The position numbers and the translations under genes were made by a program. Positions 1-5,052 of a DNA stretch of 5,052 nucleotides are shown piece by piece. The notes under the pieces are model-generated. The model was given only the letters and a program-made list of their open reading frames with translations, was not told the DNA's origin and did not search any database. Source of the DNA: RUG11198 sp964600615 (GTDB taxonomy: Bacteria; Bacillota_I; Bacilli_A; RF39; UBA660); the NCBI GenBank assembly GCA_964600615.1, contig CAZRJK010000040.1:1-5052 (forward strand). The letters are read 5' to 3'. Numbering within the stretch: the stretch's first letter is position 1; each line of letters opens with the position of its first letter.

Positions 1-1702
1 TATAAATAACATTTGAAGTATCATTCTCATTGGAATAATCTTTTGTTTGTAAGAAATAGAGTTTATTATTATCAATGTTTAATTCTTTAATACATGTATA
101 ATACTCTATCTTCTTTTTTTCTAATAATTTAATTAAATCTTTTTCTAAATCATTATAAGGTCCACAATTAAATATTACTTTCTCTACTTTAAAATTATTA
201 ACTAAATTTATTGCTTCTCCCATATGGTCATAGTCCCCATGTGTTAGTATTAAATAGTTTATTTTGGTTGTACCTATTGATTTGAGATATGGTAATGTTT
301 TATTTTTGGTAATATTATAGTTTGATTCTGTTATTCCTCCAGTATCAATTAATATGTTTCTATTTTTATATTTTATATATATGGAATCTCCTTGACCAAC
401 ATCTATTATATTAATTAAGGTTTCTTTTATTAAATAATTATAATTTATGTTTATTATAATTATTACTATTAATATAATTAGATATTTCGGTTTATATAAG
501 GATATAATTATCGTTATATAATAAATTATAATAATTATAATATTTGGTTTAGATATTATTATTTTAAAGATACTAATTTTTGATATTAGATTATTAATTT
601 GTTCTAATATATTAGTTGTTATATCTAATAAGGGAATTATTATTTTGGGTATAATTAAAGATATTAATGATAAGGGGTATATTATTATGCTTACTATTGC
701 TATTAGTATTATATTTATAATGATTGATAGTATATTTATTTGATAGAAATTATATATTGTTATAGGTAATGATACAATAAAACATATATATGATATATAG
801 AGACTTTTTAATATTTTGTTATTTATCTTTCTAAGTCTATTTTTTAATAGAGTTAAAAAGATAGTTATAATATATGAATATTGAATACCAATATTATATA
901 TGTATAATGGATTGATTATTATTATAATTATTAGGACTAATAATAGTATATCAATAGATTTTATTTTTAAGTTATAGTTTTTATTTATTGCGATTAAGAC
1001 ATAGGTTATGGTTGCTCTTATTAATGATGGTGAGTAATTTGTTAGAAATAAATAGAATAATAAAAACATAATTACAATTGTATAATTTATTTTATTGTTA
1101 TATGATATTTTCTTTAATAAGTTTAATATTATTGCCGCTATTAGTGATATATGCATTCCTGATATAGAGAAAAGATGTGATATTCCGTTTTCTTGATAAT
1201 TATTTAATGTTTCTTCATCTATTATATTTTTATTTCCTAAAATATAGATATTTAGATAGCCTTTTTTATCTATTTTGTTAATTCTTTTTATTATTATATT
1301 TTTAAAATGATATAGAATATTGGTATTGTTTTCTAATATGGTTATTTTTCTTATTTTTATTTGATAAAATATTTTATTATTATATAAATATTTCCTATAG
1401 TTAAAGGTATTCGGAACAGTATTTTTATTTGGCTTTTGTAATGTTCCTTCTAATTTTAATTTAGTTCCTAATAATGCTTTCTTTTTTATATGGTTTAGTT
1501 CAATATCGTTTTTTATATAATAATTACCTATTATTTTTTCTTTAGCTTTTAAATATATAGTTAATTTGTTATCTTTTATTTTATAATTTGTTACTATTCC
1601 TGTTATGGTGTTAGTTTTTTTGTTGTAAATACTTTTATATTTATGGATATTTGTAAATGTTATAGCATATATTATAAATATTATGGCTAATAATTTAAAC
1701 AA
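1..1702 (-). CDS. comEC: ComEC/Rec2 DNA uptake channel, partial (C-terminus beyond left edge)
   Basis: This is the inner-membrane channel that passes single-stranded transforming DNA into the cytoplasm. The frame is open for 567 codons and leaves the window inside its last domain; Bacillus ComEC is close to 775 residues. Seen in order: one hydrophobic segment (about residues 3-18), an OB-like DUF4131 region (about 30-120, ending in NTFNYRKYLYNN), the multi-spanning Competence domain (about 155-425) with the hallmark HLFSISGMHISLI around M183 and GIQYSY at 272-277, then a metallo-beta-lactamase-like domain with DVGQGDS at 434-440 and the metal motif HGDYDH at 488-493. The motif is complete, so nuclease-type metal binding looks possible. 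The start is a TTG four bases after the comEA stop. The frame stays open upstream to 1750 but holds no ATG, GTG or TTG, and the next ATG is M183. No clear Shine-Dalgarno is visible, so coupling to comEA translation is likely. Identity is secure; the exact start is not. Confidence 0.93.
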   Translation of the reverse strand, partial: MFKLLAIIFIIYAITFTNIHKYKSIYNKKTNTITGIVTNYKIKDNKLTIYLKAKEKIIGNYYIKNDIELNHIKKKALLGTKLKLEGTLQKPNKNTVPNTFNYRKYLYNNKIFYQIKIRKITILENNTNILYHFKNIIIKRINKIDKKGYLNIYILGNKNIIDEETLNNYQENGISHLFSISGMHISLIAAIILNLLKKISYNNKINYTIVIMFLLFYLFLTNYSPSLIRATITYVLIAINKNYNLKIKSIDILLLVLIIIIIINPLYIYNIGIQYSYIITIFLTLLKNRLRKINNKILKSLYISYICFIVSLPITIYNFYQINILSIIINIILIAIVSIIIYPLSLISLIIPKIIIPLLDITTNILEQINNLISKISIFKIIISKPNIIIIIIYYITIIISLYKPKYLIILIVIIIININYNYLIKETLINIIDVGQGDSIYIKYKNRNILIDTGGITESNYNITKNKTLPYLKSIGTTKINYLILTHGDYDHMGEAINLVNNFKVEKVIFNCGPYNDLEKDLIKLLEKKKIEYYTCIKELNIDNNKLYFLQTKDYSNENDTSNVIY

Positions 1703-1706
1703 GTAT

Positions 1707-2411
1707 TTAGACTGTAATATTGTCTTTAATTTTCTCGTAGGCTGATTCTCCTATTCCGCTTACATTGGTAATATCTTCAGGTTTGTTAAATGGCCCATTT
1801 TGTTCTCGATATTCTATTATGGCTTTGGCTTTGCTTGCTCCTATACCTGTTAATGTTTGTAAATCTTCTTCAGAGGCTGTATTTATATTTATTTTATTTG
1901 TTTGTGTTATTTGTTCTTCTTTGTTATTGTTTGTTTTTTCAGTTGTGTTTTCTTTAGTTATACATACGTCGTTTGTTATTTTAGGGCATATGCAAGTATT
2001 ATTTATTTCTTTAGGTGCTAATGTTTCTTTTTCTTTAGCTTTTTTTATTTGGTCTTTGGTGTATATTATTACTACCATTTCATCTTGTAATTTTTTGGCT
2101 AAATTAATATAGGTAGTATCTGCTTCTTCGGTTAAACCTCCTGCTTTTTCTATTAATTTATTTGTTCTTGTATTTTTTTCTAATTCATATACTCCGGGTA
2201 TTTTTACAGCTCCTTTAATATCTACATATATTTTATCTGTTATTATTTCTTCTTCTTTCTTTTGTGGTTTTAGTTCTATTGTTTTTTCTTCTTCTACTAT
2301 ATCATCTTCTTTATGAGTATCTAGATAGTATTTTATTCCTATTAATGATATTATTGTAATAATTATAAGTGCTATTGTTATTTTTTTTATATTTCTTTTT
2401 ATTGTATACAT
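1707..2411 (-). CDS. comEA: ComEA, membrane-anchored DNA receptor for transformation
   Basis: ComEA binds double-stranded DNA on the outer face of the membrane and hands it to ComEC. The 234-residue protein has the full Gram-positive layout: an N-terminal membrane anchor (about residues 10-30) after a lysine-rich start, an acidic/lysine linker (31-59), an SLBB domain (about 60-120, with YVDIKGAVKIPGVYEL and KAGGLTEEAD), a second hydrophilic linker (about 125-172), and a C-terminal double helix-hairpin-helix domain (about 173-234) with ININTASEEDLQTLTGIG and VSGIGESAYEKI. These hairpins are the DNA-contacting part in the family. The second linker holds three cysteines (140, 142, 150), which is odd. 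An AGAGG ribosome-binding site lies six bases before the ATG. comEC follows after four bases, as one operon. Upstream lies the xerD terminator; only weak -10-like AATAAT repeats (around 2438-2446) are seen, with no convincing -35. Confidence 0.96.
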   Translation of the reverse strand: MYTIKRNIKKITIALIIITIISLIGIKYYLDTHKEDDIVEEEKTIELKPQKKEEEIITDKIYVDIKGAVKIPGVYELEKNTRTNKLIEKAGGLTEEADTTYINLAKKLQDEMVVIIYTKDQIKKAKEKETLAPKEINNTCICPKITNDVCITKENTTEKTNNNKEEQITQTNKININTASEEDLQTLTGIGASKAKAIIEYREQNGPFNKPEDITNVSGIGESAYEKIKDNITV

Positions 2412-2470
2412 TTTTTTCCTCTTTCTAGCCCTCTAATATTATTATTCTGTTTTTATTTAAAAAATCCTTT

Positions 2471-2507
2471 GAAAATAAAAAAAATACTTAAATGTTTTTA
2501 AGTATTT
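2471..2507 (-). terminator. Intrinsic terminator overlapping the xerD stop codon
   Basis: A perfect 11-bp inverted repeat (2482-2492 paired with 2497-2507, loop 2493-2496) is followed, reading on the minus strand, by a T-tract: eight T including the end of the stem, then ATTTTC. The stem contains only one G-C pair, so it is weak by energy, but perfect pairing plus the T-tract fits a rho-independent terminator. Two bases of the xerD TAA lie in the base of the stem. There is no T-tract in the plus direction. It would separate DUF3419-xerD from comEA-comEC. Confidence 0.75.
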
Positions 2508-3414
2508 ATTTGCGTGGATGATATAATTCATAATTTTCTTTTAGTGTTTCATTATTAATATTTGTATATATCTGGGTTGTTGATAGATTTGAGTGTCCTA
2601 ACATAGCTTGTATGCTTCTTAAATCTGCTCCATTATTTAATAGATGAGTTGCAAATGAATGTCTTAATGTATGAGGAGAAATATTTTTTGTTATTCCTTT
2701 TTCTTTAGCAATATTTTTAATTATTTTAAAGAAGCCTTGTCTAGTGATTTGTTTTCCATGGTTATTTAAAAATAATTTATCACATAAATAACTCTTTTTT
2801 AGTTTATCTCTATATTCATTTAAATATATTTCTAGATATTCTATAGCAGTATCTCCTATAGGTATTATTCTTTCTTTATTACCTTTACCAAAGCATCTGA
2901 CAAATTTTTCTTCTAGATCTAAGTTTGTTATTTCTAATTCAATTAGTTCGCTTACTCTTAATCCTGTGGCATACATTAATTCTAACATAGCTTTATTTCT
3001 ATATGAATATGCATCTTTTAATTCTATATCTAGTAGTAAATCTACTTCTTCTATTGATAAAGTATTTGGTAATTTTTTATAGAATCTGGGATTTTCTAAT
3101 TTGTTTGTTATATCTTCAATATTATAAATTATACTTAGATAATGATGAAATAATCTTAATGATGATATTTTTCTTGATATACTGTAAATACTATATTTAT
3201 TTTTGTCTAAGTATTCTAAGTATGATAATAAATCTTTATATTTTATTGTTATTACATCTTTTGTTTTTAGATATTTTATATATAAATATATATCTTCAAT
3301 ATATGATGATATGCTGTTATCACTTAGGTGCTTTTCTGTTAAAAGAAAAGTGCGATATTTTTTAAGTATATCTTTTGTGTCATTATTTATATCTAATTTT
3401 TCAATATTGATCAT
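2506..3414 (-). CDS. xerD: XerD-type tyrosine site-specific recombinase
   Basis: This cytoplasmic recombinase is expected to act at the chromosomal dif site to resolve dimers, usually with XerC. The 302 residues match the usual Xer length of about 300. The N-terminal core-binding domain spans about residues 12-100 and the catalytic domain about 115-295. All catalytic residues are present: R153 (ATGLRVSEL), K177 (GKGNKER), H248 and R251 (SPHTLRHSFATH), H274 (MLGHSNLSTTQ) and the nucleophile Y283 (QIYTN). The protein ends in YHPRK, like the HPRA tail of chromosomal XerC/XerD, and it has no integrase-type arm domain, so a phage integrase is unlikely. XerD is preferred over XerC from the GADLRSIQAMLGHSNLSTTQ stretch, but the two are hard to tell apart by eye. 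GGTGAT just before the ATG serves as ribosome-binding site. It follows the DUF3419 gene by 46 bases with no hairpin between, so they are probably co-transcribed. Confidence 0.92.
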   Translation of the reverse strand: MINIEKLDINNDTKDILKKYRTFLLTEKHLSDNSISSYIEDIYLYIKYLKTKDVITIKYKDLLSYLEYLDKNKYSIYSISRKISSLRLFHHYLSIIYNIEDITNKLENPRFYKKLPNTLSIEEVDLLLDIELKDAYSYRNKAMLELMYATGLRVSELIELEITNLDLEEKFVRCFGKGNKERIIPIGDTAIEYLEIYLNEYRDKLKKSYLCDKLFLNNHGKQITRQGFFKIIKNIAKEKGITKNISPHTLRHSFATHLLNNGADLRSIQAMLGHSNLSTTQIYTNINNETLKENYELYHPRK

Positions 3415-3460
3415 AATATCACCAATATTAATATAAGATATTTTTTTATATTTTTCAATA

Positions 3461-4387
3461 CTATTTCTTTATATATAATAATAATGCATCTCTATCTTCT
3501 AATTTTCTGCTTTTGTAATTCATGCCGCTTTCAAAATCTATTACTTTATATCCTTCTTGAGGTTTTTTATTATAAAGAATAATATCTTTTACTTCTTTTT
3601 TTAAGTAATTATTGGTTTTTTCCCAATATTCATCTAAATATTGGAACAAATAATTTAGGCCTATAATTCCATTGTTATTTAAATTGCTTGATAAATTGGT
3701 GATTAATTCTTTTATTTTATTTAAATATTTTATTTTGTCTTCTATTGGTAGGTAGTCTATTATGTTAGATAAATAAATAAAATCATATTTATTATTTGTT
3801 TTTATTTTATCTCTAAATATATCTATATTATAGAATTTTATATTGTCTATATTTTTTAATTTGCTTCTTAATTCTAAATAATTATCCTCATTTTGAAGAT
3901 AAATATTATTATTTATATTTTCTTTTTTGTTATATTTATTGCCTACAAACAACTCTGATTTAAATAGATCTATATAATTATTTATAAATAAGGCATCCCA
4001 GTGTAGTTTTGTTCTTGGTGGTAAGTCTTGATTTATTTGGTTATATATGTCATTTGCAAACAATTGCTTGTTATTAAATCTTTTTAATGGTATAAAGAAC
4101 TTAATGAATGTGTCATAATCTAAATTCATTATTGCCGCTATTTTTAGGTATAACAAATGTTCTGTTAATTTATTTTTGTCAAATAGTTCTATACTTTTTG
4201 GGTCGTGCAATATGAAATTTAAATATTGATCACTACTACTACATACGGTAAATATATTTTTATCTTTTAAATTTATTGTATTTAAAATTGCTCTTAAATT
4301 TTCATTTGTAAATAAGTATAGTTTGTTATAGTTGTCGTCTGAATTAATGTTATTCATTATGCGAATTGTATTATCTACTGATTTCAT
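3461..4387 (-). CDS. DUF3419 / BtaA-like SAM-dependent 3-amino-3-carboxypropyl transferase family protein
   Basis: The 308-residue protein resembles the DUF3419 family, whose characterised member BtaA moves the aminocarboxypropyl group of S-adenosylmethionine to diacylglycerol in betaine-lipid synthesis. Seen: a Rossmann-type SAM site, FTVCSSSDQYLNFIL (46-60) matching the family's SSGDNaLxxLL pattern; an acidic residue ending the next strand (ELFDKNK, D70, where relatives read VDLNP); a helix LLYLKIAAIMNLDYDTFIKF (78-97) matching the family's LKLAAI-L-Y-F block; and YDFIYLSNIIDYLP (201-214), matching its LSNIxDW block. The family call rests on these four ordered motifs read by eye. No membrane segment is evident. 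The start is supported by GAGGTGA (4395-4401) seven bases upstream. It is the first gene of a probable operon with xerD. The substrate is unknown: no BtaB-like methyltransferase is in view, so betaine-lipid synthesis should not be assumed. Confidence 0.75.
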   Translation of the reverse strand: MKSVDNTIRIMNNINSDDNYNKLYLFTNENLRAILNTINLKDKNIFTVCSSSDQYLNFILHDPKSIELFDKNKLTEHLLYLKIAAIMNLDYDTFIKFFIPLKRFNNKQLFANDIYNQINQDLPPRTKLHWDALFINNYIDLFKSELFVGNKYNKKENINNNIYLQNEDNYLELRSKLKNIDNIKFYNIDIFRDKIKTNNKYDFIYLSNIIDYLPIEDKIKYLNKIKELITNLSSNLNNNGIIGLNYLFQYLDEYWEKTNNYLKKEVKDIILYNKKPQEGYKVIDFESGMNYKSRKLEDRDALLLYIKK

Positions 4388-4412
4388 ATTGCCCTCACCT
4401 CACAGGTTGCCT

Positions 4413-4441
4413 ATTATATCATTTTTTGTTTTTATTTGCAA
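4413..4441 (-). promoter_or_regulatory. Sigma-A-type promoter for the DUF3419-xerD operon
   Basis: On the minus strand a -35 TTGCAA (4441-4436, four of six consensus bases) is separated by exactly 17 bp from a perfect -10 TATAAT (4418-4413), with an extended TGA just before it. The expected transcription start near 4406 gives a leader of about 20 bases, leaving just enough room for the GAGGTGA ribosome-binding site. This is the strongest promoter seen in the window. Confidence 0.78.
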
Positions 4442-4464
4442 ATATAGTTATATGCCTATACACT
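4438..4464 (+). promoter_or_regulatory. Candidate sigma-E-like sporulation promoter for the cotJ operon
   Basis: TATACACT (4457-4464) matches seven of eight positions of the Bacillus sigma-E -10 element (CATACAMT). Upstream, GCAAATA (4438-4444) resembles the -35 (KMATATT) only partly, and the 12-bp spacing is shorter than the usual 14-15. A start near 4471 would leave about 34 bases before the ATG, with the ribosome-binding site inside. In B. subtilis cotJABC is transcribed by sigma-E in the mother cell, which is why this element was sought. The -10 is persuasive; the -35 is weak. Confidence 0.42.
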
Positions 4465-4491
4465 TTTGTCTTAGGCTCATAGTCTATTTTA

Positions 4492-4496
4492 GGGAG
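4492..4496 (+). promoter_or_regulatory. Ribosome-binding site fixing the CotJA-CotJB start at 4505
   Basis: GGGAG lies eight bases before the ATG at 4505. An in-frame GTG exists at 4496, but it begins on the last base of this site and has no Shine-Dalgarno of its own at a workable distance, so the ATG is the start to use. Confidence 0.8.
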
Positions 4497-4504
4497 TGAT
4501 ATTT

Positions 4505-4960
4505 ATGAATGGTTTTGATTATAGTTATATGAATTATTTAAATAATATACCAACTAATTATATTCCTAATACTAATTATATGTTGCCTAGTATGGACAAT
4601 AAAACTAATATTACTGCTGAACCTTATAATGGATTTGTACGTGGTAATTTGTTTGATAATTTATATGAACCTTATAAAAACTATAAAGTTAAAGATTTGA
4701 ATCCTACTAATGAGAAAGAAGCTATGTTATTTCAGTTAATGCAATATAATTTTACACTTATTGAATTAAATCTATATTTGGATGTTAATCCTAATGATAA
4801 TAATGCTTTAAAACTATATAATGATTATTTGAAGATTAAAAAACAGTTAGAAAACAAATATGAGTCTAATTATGGACCAATTGATAATTGTAGTAATTTT
4901 ATTGCTACTGGTTCTTGGAATTGGGATAATGGTCCTTGGCCTTGGGAGGTTAGTAAATAA
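4505..4960 (+). CDS. cotJB: CotJA-like/CotJB fusion, spore coat protein
   Basis: This is a predicted inner-spore-coat protein of 151 residues in which a CotJA-like segment precedes a complete CotJB domain. The CotJB part (about residues 70-149) has the family signatures IELNLYLDVNPNDNNAL (86-102), a coil region to KYESNYGP (118-125), and the tryptophan-rich end SWNWDNGPWPWE (137-148). The segment at 43-57, FVRGNLFDNLYEPY, matches the CotJA core pattern G-T-L-W/F-x-x-L-Y-x-P-Y. The first 40 residues are rich in Asn and Tyr and lack the usual CotJA YVPxQ stretch. In Bacillus CotJA and CotJB are separate proteins of about 80-90 residues, so this is a shortened fusion. There is no signal peptide or membrane segment, as expected for a mother-cell coat protein. 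It overlaps cotJC by one base. CotJB is near certain; the CotJA assignment rests on one short motif. Confidence 0.9.
   Translation: MNGFDYSYMNYLNNIPTNYIPNTNYMLPSMDNKTNITAEPYNGFVRGNLFDNLYEPYKNYKVKDLNPTNEKEAMLFQLMQYNFTLIELNLYLDVNPNDNNALKLYNDYLKIKKQLENKYESNYGPIDNCSNFIATGSWNWDNGPWPWEVSK
4945..4949 (+). promoter_or_regulatory. cotJC ribosome-binding site inside the CotJB C-terminal codons
   Basis: GGAGG (within GGGAGGT, 4944-4950) lies ten bases before the cotJC ATG. It is formed by the codons TGG-GAG-GTT for W147-E148-V149, the end of CotJB's conserved PWPWE motif. It settles the cotJC start at 4960. Confidence 0.85.
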
Positions 4961-5052
4961 TGTTTAAATATGTTAAATGCTTAGAATATCCTATTGATAT
5001 TAAGAAAAAAGATTTAAAAATGGCTAAATATATTATTTCTCAATATGGTGGT
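4960..5052 (+). CDS. cotJC: CotJC, manganese-catalase-like spore coat protein, partial (C-terminus beyond right edge)
   Basis: Only the first 31 codons are inside the window. The visible start, MFKYVKCLEYPIDI followed by AKYIISQYGG (residues 22-31), matches the opening of CotJC, where family members read roughly Y-x-K-x-L-x-YPV and then LAKxIxxQYGG. CotJC belongs to the manganese-catalase family and is a component of the inner spore coat; its metal ligands lie beyond the edge and cannot be checked here. The ATG shares its first base with the last base of the upstream TAA, and it has a strong ribosome-binding site ten bases upstream, so it is tightly coupled to the CotJA-CotJB fusion gene. Gene order and spacing support the call more than the short sequence alone could. 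Confidence 0.87.
   Translation, partial: MFKYVKCLEYPIDIKKKDLKMAKYIISQYGG

Noticed and set aside
420..620. Dense ATT/ATA runs resembling a tandem repeat or AT-rich origin-like element
   Set aside because: They are codons for Ile, Asn and Leu in the last membrane-spanning part of comEC, with no regular period.
1765..2112. Plus-strand open frame of 115 codons with hydrophobic content
   Set aside because: It lies wholly antisense to comEA, whose domains are all recognisable; the apparent membrane character comes from complementing Lys/Glu/Asn-rich codons.
2412..2480. ComK-type (AAAA-N5-TTTT) or ComX/SigH-type control site before comEA
   Set aside because: No properly spaced pair of AT boxes or TACGAATA-like element was found, and A/T runs carry no weight at this base composition.
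3331..3350. Inverted repeat CTTTTCT/AGAAAAG with a six-base loop
   Set aside because: It is only 7 bp, lies within the xerD coding sequence, and has no T-tract on either strand; chance is likely in such AT-rich DNA.
3003..3436. Two overlapping plus-strand open frames
   Set aside because: Both are antisense to xerD, which is complete with all catalytic residues, and they consist of low-complexity Ile/Leu/Tyr/Ser runs.
3415..3460. dif recombination site next to xerD
   Set aside because: Neither this gap nor the rest of the window shows the two 11-bp half-sites expected of a Firmicutes dif.
4496..4504. GTG at 4496 as start of the CotJA-CotJB protein
   Set aside because: The GTG begins inside the GGGAG ribosome-binding site, which is well placed for the ATG at 4505.

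Overview
The window is a very AT-rich stretch of a low-GC bacterium that reads with the standard bacterial code (Trp is TGG, and no in-frame TGA occurs in the genes). Competence genes (comEA, comEC), a Xer recombinase and a cotJ spore-coat operon together point to an endospore-forming member of the Firmicutes, most likely an uncultured, gut-type Bacilli lineage. That placement is inferred from gene content and base composition.

Layout. Four genes on the minus strand fill positions 1 to 4387. In transcription order they are a DUF3419/BtaA-like SAM-dependent enzyme (3461-4387), a XerD-type tyrosine recombinase (2506-3414), comEA (1707-2411) and comEC (start at about 1702, running off the left edge with at least 567 codons visible). 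A perfect 11-bp hairpin with a T-tract sits on the xerD stop codon. It probably splits the four genes into two units: DUF3419-xerD, driven by a good sigma-A-type promoter at 4413-4441, and comEA-comEC, whose promoter is not obvious. On the plus strand, diverging from a 117-bp intergenic region, lies the cotJ operon. It begins with a protein that joins a CotJA-like segment to a CotJB domain (4505-4960), followed at once by cotJC (from 4960, cut by the right edge).

How the parts work together. ComEA binds incoming double-stranded DNA outside the membrane, and ComEC forms the channel that brings one strand into the cytoplasm. XerD resolves chromosome dimers at dif. CotJA, CotJB and the manganese-catalase-like CotJC are inner spore-coat proteins made in the mother cell. 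The DUF3419 protein is the one gene whose job in this setting is open. No mobile element, RNA gene, CRISPR array or dif site was seen.

The most interesting points are the CotJA-CotJB fusion, the cotJC ribosome-binding site built into the conserved C-terminal codons of CotJB, the DUF3419 enzyme heading the xerD operon, and a compact divergent control region where a vegetative promoter and a candidate sporulation promoter share bases. There is no clear evidence for a wholly new system.
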